Positions 1 to 6,585 of a stretch of DNA of 6,845 nt are shown piece after piece (position 1 is the stretch's first letter; each line of letters starts with the position of its first letter). Both the position numbers and the translations under genes were made by a program. Below the pieces are notes generated by a model. The model saw only the letters and a program-made list of their open reading frames with translations, was not told the origin of the DNA and ran no database searches. The DNA is from Streptosporangiaceae bacterium. Its GTDB lineage: Bacteria; Actinomycetota; Actinomycetes; Streptosporangiales; Streptosporangiaceae. The DNA lies in NCBI GenBank assembly GCA_030052355.1, contig JASIGS010000498.1, forward strand, positions 1-6,845. Reading direction: 5' to 3'.

Positions 1-1574
1 CGAGTCACCTGAGCACGGGTCTCGGCGGGCCGGATCACCGCGTCTACGTAGCCGCGCTCGGCGGCGATGTACGGGTTGAACAGCCTGTCCTCGTACTCGG
101 CGATCTTCTCGCTGCGCAGCGCGGCCCGCTGCTGCGGGTCGGTGACCGCGGCCAGGTCCCGCCGGTAAAGGATGTCCACGGCGCCGTCTGCCCCCATCAC
201 CGCGATCTGCGCCGTCGGCCAGGCGAGGTTGATGTCGCCGCCGAGGTGCTTGGAACCCATCACGTCGTACGCGCCGCCGTAGGCCTTCCTGGTGATGACG
301 GTGATCTTGGGAACGGTTGCCTCCGCGTACGCGTAGATCAGCTTCGCGCCGCGGCGGATGATGCCGCCCCACTCCTGGCCCGTGCCCGGCAGGAACCCAG
401 GAACGTCCACGAAGGTGATGACCGGGATGCCGAAGGCGTCACAGGTGCGGACGAACCTGGCTGCCTTCTCCGACGCGTCGATGTCCAGCGTGCCTGCCGA
501 GTGCATGGGCTGGTTGGCGACGACGCCGACGGCTGCTCCGTCCACCCGGCCGAAGCCGACCAGGATGTTCTGCGCGAACCCGGCGTGGATCTCCAGAAAG
601 TCGCCGCCGTCCAGGACGTGCTCGATGACCGCGTGCATGTCGTAGGGCTGGCGCGGCGAGTCGGGGATCACGCTGTCGAGTTCGGCGTCGGCGTCGGTGA
701 CCTCCAGCACCGCGGCCGGGTCCGCGGCCGGCGGATCCGCTGGCGGGTCCTCCAGGTTGTTCGACGGCAGGTAGGACAATAGTTCCCTGGCGAAGTCGAG
801 GCAGTCTTGCTCGTCGGCTGCCTGGTAGTGCGCGACGCCCGACTTGACGTTGTGCGCGTGAGCGCCGCCGAGTTCCTCCTGGCTGACCTCTTCGCCCGTC
901 ACCGTCTTGATCACGTCGGGGCCGGTGATGAACATGTAGGAGGTGCCCTCGACCATCAGGGTGAAGTCGGTGATCGCTGGCGAGTAGACGGCGCCGCCGG
1001 CACAGGGGCCCATGATCAGCGAAATCTGCGGGATCACCCCGGAGGCCACGACGTTCCGGTAGAAGATCTCGCCGTACAGGCCGAGGGCTACCACGCCCTC
1101 CTGGATCCTCGCCCCGCCGCTGTCGTTGATGCCGATGACCGGGCAGCCGGTCTTCAGCGCGTGGTCCATGACCTTGACGATCTTCTGGCCGTATACCTCA
1201 CCGAGCGAGCCGCCGTTGACCGTGAAGTCCTGGCTGAAGACGCACACAGGCCGGCCGTCGATGGTGCCGTACCCGGTGACCACGCCGTCCCCGTACGGCC
1301 GGCTGGCGGCCATGCCGAAGTCCGTGGCGCGGTGCCTCGCCAGCTCGTCGAACTCGGTGAACGAGCCGGGATCGAGCAGGGCGTCGATCCGCTCGCGCGC
1401 GGTCATCTTGCCCTTGGCGTGCTGGCGCTCGACCTGCCGCGCCGTCCCCGCGTGAACCGCCTCGTACCTGCGCTTGTCGAGGTCGGCTAGCTTGCCGGCG
1501 GTGGTGTGCGGGTCCGCAGCCCCGGACTGGGGCCCGGACGGGTCTTGCGGCGGAGCGAGCTGGTCGGAGGCCAT
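1..1574 (-). CDS. pccB: Propionyl-CoA carboxylase beta subunit (partial, C-terminus off window)
   Basis: This is the carboxyltransferase (beta) subunit of a biotin-dependent acyl-CoA carboxylase. It moves CO2 from carboxybiotin on the alpha subunit to propionyl-CoA, giving methylmalonyl-CoA in the cytoplasm. The minus-strand frame is open from an ATG at 1574 to the left edge: 524 codons, with an estimated 20 to 30 C-terminal residues missing. The N-terminus carries [10 protein letters not shown], then [11 protein letters not shown], typical of the family. The N-terminal oxyanion motif [11 protein letters not shown] lies near residues 149-160, [11 protein letters not shown] follows, and the C-terminal motif [11 protein letters not shown] lies near 429-439. 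Asp437 falls where, as I recall, Streptomyces PccB has the Asp that favours propionyl-CoA (Ile in the acetyl-CoA-accepting AccB). The start is 10 bases after the stop of the upstream membrane-protein gene, with no clear Shine-Dalgarno, so co-transcription and translational coupling are likely. The alpha subunit is not in the window. An AccD5-type enzyme with wider acyl range is possible. Confidence 0.95.
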   Translation of the reverse strand, partial: MASDQLAPPQDPSGPQSGAADPHTTAGKLADLDKRRYEAVHAGTARQVERQHAKGKMTARERIDALLDPGSFTEFDELARHRATDFGMAASRPYGDGVVTGYGTIDGRPVCVFSQDFTVNGGSLGEVYGQKIVKVMDHALKTGCPVIGINDSGGARIQEGVVALGLYGEIFYRNVVASGVIPQISLIMGPCAGGAVYSPAITDFTLMVEGTSYMFITGPDVIKTVTGEEVSQEELGGAHAHNVKSGVAHYQAADEQDCLDFARELLSYLPSNNLEDPPADPPAADPAAVLEVTDADAELDSVIPDSPRQPYDMHAVIEHVLDGGDFLEIHAGFAQNILVGFGRVDGAAVGVVANQPMHSAGTLDIDASEKAARFVRTCDAFGIPVITFVDVPGFLPGTGQEWGGIIRRGAKLIYAYAEATVPKITVITRKAYGGAYDVMGSKHLGGDINLAWPTAQIAVMGADGAVDILYRRDLAAVTDPQQRAALRSEKIAEYEDRLFNPYIAAERGYVDAVIRPAETRAQVT

Positions 1575-1584
1575 GCCGGACAGG

Positions 1585-3321
1585 CTAGGGGATGGCGGCG
1601 TCCGCGGGCTCGGCAGGCAGCGCCGAAGCCGGGCGCGCGGTGACCTCCGCGGCCGGACCGCCGGCGGTGTCGTTGCCGGGTCGGACGCGCGCGAAGGTGA
1701 GCCCGGCGGCGATGCAGGCCATCGGGATGGCCGCGATGGCGTACCGGTACAGCGGCTGGGTCAGCAGGGCAGGCGACAGGATGCTCATGGCCGCAAGCCC
1801 CCACGGGAGCAGCTTGACGCCACCCCAGCGGCGCCAGTCCCTGACCACGCCGAACAGGCCCGCGAGGACGATGAGCAGGAAGACCACGCCGGGGAAGTAA
1901 ACCGGCTGCTGGTAGTCGAGCATGAGCTGCGCCCACGGGTAGACCGCGTGGGTGTTCTCCGAGGTGCCCGCGAACTCGTGCTCGTACCGCACGTAGTACG
2001 AGGGCAGCTTGGTGATGCGCGGGGCCGGAGTGAGGTACATGTTGTACCCGTCCTGCGGCCGGTCGGTGGCGATGAAGGTGAGCAGCACGTCCCTGCTCAC
2101 GACGCGCAGGTAGCTGAGCGGCTGCTTTTCGATCGCCATCAGCGCGAAACTCATCGCGAGCGAGTTGTTGTGCGCGTTGAACCCCGGGTCTGAGTCGGTC
2201 CGCCACCAGGCGTCGGACGCCCACAGGTACTCGGTCGGCGAGTTGACGACCAGGTCGTTGGACAGCGAGAACGACGGGGCGTCCCGGCTGACGGGCGTCG
2301 GCTTCTCCGCGCTCGGGCACAGCGGCCGCAGGTCGGCGGGCGGCTTGATGATCTTGCAGTTGGCGAAGCTCGTGGTCCGCGACCAGAGGAACATGCCGTC
2401 GCTGGAGGTCAGGTTGAACTGGCCGGTCTCGCCGTGGAACACCAGCGCGTACATGCACAGCGGGAAGGCGAAGGCCGCGAAGCACGCGGTGAGCGTCCGC
2501 CAGCCGACCCGCCTGATCAGCAGGAAGGCGGCCACGACCACCACCAGCAGGATGCCGTTGCCGCGCAGCACGCACGCGTACGCCAGCAGCAGGGACGCCG
2601 CGACGCACTGCCATGGCCTGGGCGCGTGCTTGGTGATCAGCAACGCCACGATGATGAGCAGGACCAGGCAGTACAGCGTGTCCGGGAGGATGTAGGACTC
2701 GAGTGCTATCTCCCGCGTGTCGAACAGCGTCGGCAGCGTGGCCAGCGTCGCGCCCCAGGCCGGCAGCCCCCAGTAGCGCAGCAGCGCGTACACGATGACG
2801 GCGATGGCCAGGCCCATCAGGTGCTGGACGGCCACCACGTAAGGCAGCGCGTGCGGCACCAGGGAGAAGATCGCCAGGAACATCGGGTAGCCGGACGGCC
2901 GGATCGTGCCGAGCGCGTGGTTGACGGCCTCCTGCATGTAGACAAACGAGTCGGCGGTCGTCAGGGCCGGCCGGAACGCCAGCATCTCCAGGATCCTGGG
3001 GATCAGCGCCAGCCCGATAGCGATCGTGAACAGCCTGTGCCTGGTCCACAGCGCACGGGGGGACGCCTCGGCCCGCAGCCAGCCCGTAACCTTCACCCAG
3101 GCCGGAACGTGCTGGCCGCCCTCGGTTGCGGCAGCCATCGGCTCGGAGGCCGTCGAGTCGGACACGGGCGAATCGGAGGCTGTCGAACCGGACACGGGCG
3201 AACCGGACACGGGCGAAGCGGACGCAGGCGCGCCGGAATGGCCGCCTTCCTGCGGAGTTGCCTTCACATCGGTCAGGGCTGGCCCCACTGTGTCCGGACG
3301 CGTGGACAGGCCCCGCGTCAT
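1585..3321 (-). CDS. Polytopic membrane protein, predicted GT-C type glycosyltransferase
   Basis: From ATG 3321 this is a 578-residue membrane protein. A long hydrophilic N-terminal tail (about 1-95, with a pentapeptide repeat) precedes a first membrane span near 96-115. A loop follows with TADSFVYM (Asp124) and RPSGYPMFL (about 141-149), then five or six spans to about residue 295. A large polar loop (about 296-470) contains several Trp and Asp residues. Three C-terminal spans include [12 protein letters not shown] and are followed by a polar tail. An early Asp after the first span, RPxGYP, one large extracytoplasmic loop and a late RYxxxxIP motif fit lipid-carrier-dependent GT-C enzymes (GT39/ArnT/PMT-like). 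This is a fold-level inference: donor and acceptor are unknown, and a non-enzymatic membrane protein cannot be excluded. Alternative in-frame starts are TTG 3375 (596 aa) and ATG 3138 (about 517 aa); none has a good Shine-Dalgarno. It is divergent from birA and lies 10 bases upstream of pccB. Confidence 0.8.
   Translation of the reverse strand: MTRGLSTRPDTVGPALTDVKATPQEGGHSGAPASASPVSGSPVSGSTASDSPVSDSTASEPMAAATEGGQHVPAWVKVTGWLRAEASPRALWTRHRLFTIAIGLALIPRILEMLAFRPALTTADSFVYMQEAVNHALGTIRPSGYPMFLAIFSLVPHALPYVVAVQHLMGLAIAVIVYALLRYWGLPAWGATLATLPTLFDTREIALESYILPDTLYCLVLLIIVALLITKHAPRPWQCVAASLLLAYACVLRGNGILLVVVVAAFLLIRRVGWRTLTACFAAFAFPLCMYALVFHGETGQFNLTSSDGMFLWSRTTSFANCKIIKPPADLRPLCPSAEKPTPVSRDAPSFSLSNDLVVNSPTEYLWASDAWWRTDSDPGFNAHNNSLAMSFALMAIEKQPLSYLRVVSRDVLLTFIATDRPQDGYNMYLTPAPRITKLPSYYVRYEHEFAGTSENTHAVYPWAQLMLDYQQPVYFPGVVFLLIVLAGLFGVVRDWRRWGGVKLLPWGLAAMSILSPALLTQPLYRYAIAAIPMACIAAGLTFARVRPGNDTAGGPAAEVTARPASALPAEPADAAIP
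3143..3232. repeat. Six 15-bp tandem repeat units in the N-terminal tail of the membrane protein
   Basis: Six head-to-tail 15-base units start at 3143, 3158, 3173, 3188, 3203 and 3218. Two flavours are mixed: units like ccggacacgggcgaa (3158, 3188, 3203; the 3188 and 3203 copies are identical) and units like tcggaggctgtcgaa (3143, 3173), with a decayed last copy at 3218. Because 15 is a multiple of three the frame is kept. On the minus strand the units encode a Ser-rich pentapeptide repeat alternating SPVS(G/D) with STAS(D/E). The repeat lies in the hydrophilic tail before the first membrane span. Confidence 0.9.
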
Positions 3322-3418
3322 GGCCCGAATTTCGGAGCCTAGAGTACCGGGCACGGGCCGCGAGGCGGACGTCAAGCCCGCCGGTCGGCGCGTTCGCGGC
3401 CAGCAGCGGAGGTAAACC
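3322..3418. promoter_or_regulatory. Divergent intergenic region between the membrane-protein gene and birA
   Basis: These 97 bases separate the two divergent starts (ATG 3321 on minus, CTG 3419 on plus), so promoters for both directions must lie here or inside the gene starts. No -35/-10 pair with acceptable spacing is visible on either strand. A TTGACG lies on the minus strand at 3375-3370, but the nearest TAnnnT (TACTCT, 3346-3341) is 23 bases away. The assignment as a regulatory region is positional only. If the membrane protein really starts at TTG 3375, the gap shrinks to 43 bases. Confidence 0.5.
3408..3412 (+). promoter_or_regulatory. Shine-Dalgarno sequence that fixes the birA start
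   Basis: GGAGG followed by T, a near-complete match to the 16S rRNA anti-Shine-Dalgarno, sits six bases before the CTG at 3419. No ATG, GTG or TTG lies within usable distance downstream in any plus-strand frame that gives a plausible protein. This site is the main reason for choosing the CTG start of birA. Confidence 0.75.
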
Positions 3419-4243
3419 CTGAACGAGCAAGCCCGCCATCAGCCAGCACACCGGCAGCCGCTCGACGAGCAGGCCCTCCGTCATCGGGTCCTGGCTGGCT
3501 CGAAGCTCTGGTCTGACGTGACCGTGGTGGCCAGCACGGGCTCGACCAACGAGGACCTCGCGGCCGCGGGCAGGGCCGGGGCACCGGCCGGGACGGTGCT
3601 GGCGGCCGAGGAGCAAAGACACGGACGCGGGCGCCTGGACCGCACCTGGCACACCGTGCCTGGTGCGGCCCTGACGTTCTCCGTCCTGCTGAGGCCGGTG
3701 GCCGTCCCCCCGGCGTGGCGCGGCTGGCTTCCGCTGCTCGCCGGGGTGGCGGTAGCCGAGGCGGTGGCGGACGAGACCGCCGTGCAGGCGAGCCTGAAGT
3801 GGCCGAACGACGTGCTGAGCGGCGGCGGCAAGCTGGCCGGCATCCTGGCCGAGCAGGCCGGGGCGGCGATCGTCGTCGGGTTCGGCGTCAACGTCAGCGC
3901 GACCGCGGAAGAGCTGCCGACGGACCGGGCCACGTCGCTGGTCCTGCAGGGGGCGGCGAACGTAGACCGGCAGTCGCTGCTTGCCGCCATACTCCGCGAG
4001 TTCGAGCGCTGGTATCTGCCCTGGGCAGAGGGCCCGGTGCCGGGAGACCCGGAGTCGTGCGGGCTGCGGGCGCGGTACCTGAGCCACTGCGCCACGATCG
4101 GCGCGGACCTCCGGGTGGAACTGCCGGGCGGCGCGGTCCTGGCCGGCCGCGGCCAGGACGTGGACGCGGCCGGCAGGCTCGTGGTGGCCACCGGGTCCGG
4201 CCTGGTGCCGGTCAGCGCTGGCGACGTCATCCACGTGCGCTAG
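3419..4243 (+). CDS. birA: Biotin-[acetyl-CoA-carboxylase] ligase (BirA), probable CTG start
   Basis: BirA activates biotin with ATP to biotinyl-AMP and transfers it to the conserved lysine of biotin carboxyl carrier domains, here presumably the alpha subunit partnering PccB. From the CTG start it is 274 aa. Motifs in order: ASTGSTNEDL (38-47), the biotinyl-AMP loop HGRGRLDRTW (68-77, GRGR at 69-72), LKWPNDV (126-132), KLAGILAE with the catalytic-type Lys138, VGFGVNVS, and a C-terminal SH3-like domain ending SAGDVIHVR. No N-terminal helix-turn-helix is present, so this is a monofunctional ligase, not a biotin repressor. The start is chosen because PLDEQALRHRV and KLWSDVTVV, typical of actinobacterial BirA, are encoded before the first GTG (3518). 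There is no ATG, GTG or TTG in this frame between the stop at 3413 and 3518, and GGAGG stands six bases before the CTG. A GTG 3518 start would give 241 aa and lose that helix. It faces away from the gene pair carrying pccB. Confidence 0.93.
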   Translation: MNEQARHQPAHRQPLDEQALRHRVLAGSKLWSDVTVVASTGSTNEDLAAAGRAGAPAGTVLAAEEQRHGRGRLDRTWHTVPGAALTFSVLLRPVAVPPAWRGWLPLLAGVAVAEAVADETAVQASLKWPNDVLSGGGKLAGILAEQAGAAIVVGFGVNVSATAEELPTDRATSLVLQGAANVDRQSLLAAILREFERWYLPWAEGPVPGDPESCGLRARYLSHCATIGADLRVELPGGAVLAGRGQDVDAAGRLVVATGSGLVPVSAGDVIHVR

Positions 4244-4257
4244 GGACTGCGAGTCCC
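4243..4257 (+). terminator. Possible stem-loop at the birA stop codon
   Basis: A perfect 6-bp inverted repeat, GGGACT (4243-4248) and AGTCCC (4252-4257) with loop GCG, begins on the last base of the birA stop codon. No T-run follows, so if it acts as a terminator it would be of the U-poor kind reported in actinomycetes. Short perfect hairpins are frequent in GC-rich DNA, so chance remains possible. The next gene starts 78 bases after the birA stop, the largest gap in the plus-strand group. Confidence 0.35.
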
Positions 4258-4291
4258 GGCACTAACCCCACCGAGCGGGTCGCGCCCGGAT

Positions 4292-4309
4292 GGCGAGCTT
4301 TTCGCCGGG
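4292..4309 (+). other. Weak second stem-loop upstream of the PH-domain gene
   Basis: GGCGA (4292-4296) and TCGCC (4302-4306) form a 5-bp stem with loop GCTTT. The flanking CCC (4285-4287) and GGG (4307-4309) could extend it across a four-base bulge. It ends 12 bases before the ATG at 4322, so it could hide the leader of that gene or be part of the birA 3' end. No Shine-Dalgarno is seen in front of that ATG. The evidence is base pairing alone. Confidence 0.2.
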
Positions 4310-4321
4310 TTACGTGCCACC

Positions 4322-4837
4322 ATGAGGCGTGTGGCCGGCACGGCAGACCTGACCGAGGGCGAGCGGATGGTCGTCAAGCTGCGCAGGCACTGGAAGACGA
4401 TCATCTGGCCGATCCTGGTTCTCGCCGCGATCCTCGTGGCTACGCTCGCACTGCTGCTTGTGGTGGGTCCGCTCGAGCACCCGACGGCGCGGCTGGTGGT
4501 CGGGGTCGTGGCCATCCTCGCGGTGCTGATCTTCGTCGCCCGGCCGCTGCTGAGCTGGTGGACGACCAGCTATGAGCTGACCACCCGGCGGCTGCGGCTG
4601 CGGGCCGGGATAGTCGCCCGCCGGGGGCGCGACTTCCCGCTGTCGCGGATCAGCGACGTCTCGTTCGCGCAGGGCCCGCTGGACCGGCTGCTCGGCTGCG
4701 GCCGCCTCATCGTCGAGTCACCCGGCGAGCACGGCCAGCTCACGCTGACCGAGATCCCGCACGTCAAGCGCGTGCAGGCGACGCTCTTCCAGCTCGTCGA
4801 GGACGAGCGGGAACGGCTGGCTACCGAGCAGCAGTAG
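4322..4837 (+). CDS. Small membrane protein with bacterial PH domain (bPH2, YdbS-like)
   Basis: A 171-residue protein. A short basic cytoplasmic start (LTEGERMVVKLRRHWKTI) leads into two membrane spans (about 26-48 and 56-76). A soluble domain at about 83-160 follows, with the bPH2 pattern: SYELTTRRLRLRAGIVARRG, then FPLSRISDVSFAQGPLDRLLGCGRLIVES. The family is widespread in actinobacteria but has no established biochemical role. A PH-domain protein next to birA also occurs, to my recollection, in mycobacteria (Rv3278c beside birA Rv3279c). The link to biotin or carboxylase metabolism is therefore positional conservation only. ATG 4322 is the first start after the birA stop in this frame; GTG 4331 is an alternative three codons in. 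There is no good Shine-Dalgarno, so a leaderless or weakly translated message is possible. The next gene begins 10 bases after the stop. Confidence 0.88.
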   Translation: MRRVAGTADLTEGERMVVKLRRHWKTIIWPILVLAAILVATLALLLVVGPLEHPTARLVVGVVAILAVLIFVARPLLSWWTTSYELTTRRLRLRAGIVARRGRDFPLSRISDVSFAQGPLDRLLGCGRLIVESPGEHGQLTLTEIPHVKRVQATLFQLVEDERERLATEQQ

Positions 4838-4847
4838 CCTGCAGGTT

Positions 4848-5669
4848 ATGTCGTCCCGACCGGGCGGAGTCCTGGTGCACCGGCACCCCGCCGACGGCGG
4901 CGCGGAGATCGCGGAGATCGTGCTGCACCGGCCGGCGGCCATGAACGCGCTGGATACGGCGATGGTCACCGAGCTCGCCAGCGCGTGCGGCGAGGTCGGC
5001 GCGGACGCTGGCGTGCGGTGCGTGGTGCTGTGCGCTTCGGGCCAGCGCGCCTTCTGCGTAGGTGCCGATTTGAAGGAACGTGCGGGGATGACCGACTCCG
5101 AGCTCGCTGCGCAGCGGCCTGCGTTTCGCGCCGCATTCGCCGCACTGCTGGCGCTGCCGCAGCCGGCGGTCGCGGCCGTTCACGGATTTGCCCTCGGCGG
5201 GGGCTGCGAGCTGGCCCTGAGCTGCGACATCGTGGTGGCCGACGAGACCGCCGTGTTCGGCCTGCCGGAGACGAAGGTGGGCCTGGTTCCCGGCAGCGGC
5301 GGCACCCAGCTCGCGTCCCGGCGGCTCGGTCCTGGCCGGGCCGCCGACCTGATCCTCACCGGGCGGCAGGTCGGCGCCGCCGAGGCCGAGCGCATGGGGC
5401 TGGCTGACCGGCTGGTGCCAGCTGGTCAGGCCGGGCCGGTCGCACTCGAGGTGGCCATGCAGATCGCGGCGAACTCGCCGGTCGCGGTCCGCGCGGCCAA
5501 GCAGGCCATCCGGCTCGGCGGCGGGCTGAGCCTGCCGGCCGCGCTGGAAGTGGAGGACGCGGCCTGGCGCGCCGCGGCGACCTCGGCCGACCGGCGGGAG
5601 GGCATCGCGGCGTTCGTGCAGAAGAGGCCAGCCAGGTGGCCTGGCCACCCAGACGGAGAGCGAGGCTGA
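4848..5669 (+). CDS. Enoyl-CoA hydratase/isomerase family protein, methylglutaconyl-CoA hydratase-like
   Basis: A 273-aa crotonase-fold enzyme. AFCVGADLKERAGM (about 68-81) holds the first oxyanion residue (Ala73). HGFALGGGCELALSCDI (about 112-128) holds Gly118 and the first catalytic-type Glu (Glu121). FGLPETKVGLVPGSGGTQ (about 137-154) holds the second (Glu141). Both acid/base glutamates of true hydratases are thus present. GADLKERA, the segment SPVAVRAAKQAI (210-221) and the ending DRREGIAAFVQKRPARWPG closely resemble human AUH, a 3-methylglutaconyl-CoA hydratase. Together with the HMG-CoA lyase one base downstream, this points to the hydration of 3-methylglutaconyl-CoA to HMG-CoA in leucine breakdown. 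Crotonase substrate choice is hard to read from sequence, so a general short-chain enoyl-CoA hydratase is the alternative. The start ATG 4848 has only a weak AGG two bases upstream; translation may be coupled to the PH-domain gene. Confidence 0.9.
   Translation: MSSRPGGVLVHRHPADGGAEIAEIVLHRPAAMNALDTAMVTELASACGEVGADAGVRCVVLCASGQRAFCVGADLKERAGMTDSELAAQRPAFRAAFAALLALPQPAVAAVHGFALGGGCELALSCDIVVADETAVFGLPETKVGLVPGSGGTQLASRRLGPGRAADLILTGRQVGAAEAERMGLADRLVPAGQAGPVALEVAMQIAANSPVAVRAAKQAIRLGGGLSLPAALEVEDAAWRAAATSADRREGIAAFVQKRPARWPGHPDGERG
5662..5665 (+). promoter_or_regulatory. Shine-Dalgarno for the HMG-CoA lyase GTG start
   Basis: GAGG lies five bases before GTG 5671, inside the last codons of the hydratase gene, with a further GGAG at 5655-5658. 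It supports the GTG start and translational coupling of the two genes. Confidence 0.6.
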
Positions 5670-5670
5670 C

Positions 5671-6585
5671 GTGACTGACCTGCCAGGCCGGATATCGGTC
5701 CGCGAGGTCGGACCGCGTGACGGACTGCAGAACGAGGAGCCGGTACCGACCCAGGCCAAGATCGAGCTGATCGACCGGCTGTCGCGGACCGGGGTACGGC
5801 GGATCGAGGCGGTCTCGTTCGTCCGGCCCGAGGCGATACCGCAGATGGCCGACGCCGACGAGGTGTGGCACGGCATCAAGCGCGCCGACTCGGTCCGCTA
5901 CTCCGCCCTCGTGCCGAATCTCCGCGGTGCCAGCCGCGCGCTGGACAGCGGCGTCACGGAGATCGAGGCGGTGGTCTCGGCGTCTGACACCCACAACCGG
6001 AAGAACGTCAACCGGGGCACGCAGGAGTCTCTCGACGACATCGCGGCGATCATCGAGCTTGCGCATGACCGGGGAGCCACCTGCCAGGTTATCGTGTCGA
6101 CCGCGTGGGGCTGCCCGTACGAGGGCGAGGTGCCGGAACAGCGGGTTGTCGCGGTCGCCGGCCGCGCCCTGGCGGACGGCGCCGACCGCGTCTCGTTCGG
6201 CGACACGACCGGGATGGCGACGCCCGGCCGGGTGCGCACGCTGATCGGCGAATTCCGGATGGCGCACCCGGACGCCGCGGTGAATCTGCACTTCCACAAC
6301 ACCAGGGGCACCGGGCTGGCGAACGTGCTGGCCGCGCTCGAACTCGGCGTCGCCGACTTCGATGCCTCCGTCGGCGGCCTCGGCGGCTGCCCGTACGCGC
6401 CCGGCGCCACCGGCAACATCGCGACCGAGGAACTCGTCCACATGGTCGAGGACATGGGCGTGGACACCGGCATCGACCTCGACGCGATGATCGAGGCGGC
6501 AGCGGACGCCGAGCGGATCATCGGCCGCCAGCTCCCGTCTCAGGTGCTGCGCGCGGGTCCGAGGTCCCGCACGATCCCGGCCTGA
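5671..6585 (+). CDS. mvaB: Hydroxymethylglutaryl-CoA lyase
   Basis: This lyase cleaves 3-hydroxy-3-methylglutaryl-CoA into acetyl-CoA and acetoacetate, the last step of leucine degradation, in the cytoplasm. It is a 304-aa metal-dependent TIM-barrel enzyme of usual bacterial length. REVGPRDGLQNEE (11-23) carries Arg16 and metal-ligand Asp17. Next come EAVSFVRPEAIPQM (46-59), HNRKNVN (108-114) and VSTAWGCPYEG (142-152). NLHFHNTRG (205-213) provides His207 and His209. The family signature SVGGLGGCPYAPGATGN (233-249) contains the catalytic Cys240 and metal-ligand Asn249. All key residues match those of the human enzyme (Asp42, His233, His235, Cys266, Asn275). The residue after the second His is Asn, where human has Asp. 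The GTG start has a Shine-Dalgarno and lies one base after the hydratase stop, so the two form an operon. The last 46 bases overlap the convergent gene on the other strand. Confidence 0.96.
   Translation: MTDLPGRISVREVGPRDGLQNEEPVPTQAKIELIDRLSRTGVRRIEAVSFVRPEAIPQMADADEVWHGIKRADSVRYSALVPNLRGASRALDSGVTEIEAVVSASDTHNRKNVNRGTQESLDDIAAIIELAHDRGATCQVIVSTAWGCPYEGEVPEQRVVAVAGRALADGADRVSFGDTTGMATPGRVRTLIGEFRMAHPDAAVNLHFHNTRGTGLANVLAALELGVADFDASVGGLGGCPYAPGATGNIATEELVHMVEDMGVDTGIDLDAMIEAAADAERIIGRQLPSQVLRAGPRSRTIPA

Noticed and set aside
246..1490. Plus-strand open frames antisense to pccB
   Set aside because: They are low-complexity, Val/Arg/Asp-rich shadows; the minus-strand frame there matches PccB motif by motif.
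3341..3375. Minus-strand TTGACG with TACTCT as a promoter for the membrane-protein gene
   Set aside because: The spacing is 23 bases, well outside the usual 16 to 19, and no better -10 is placed correctly.
1487..4234. A 915-codon minus-strand open frame, the longest in the window
   Set aside because: It is a GC-rich shadow: composition is dominated by Arg, Ala, Gly and Pro, it has no family motif, and it runs antisense through birA and out of frame through the membrane-protein gene, both clearly real.
5631..5645. 6-bp hairpin GCCAGG/CCTGGC near the end of the hydratase gene
   Set aside because: It lies inside coding sequence in GC-rich DNA, has no T-run, and the downstream gene is only 25 bases away with its own Shine-Dalgarno; chance is the simplest reading.
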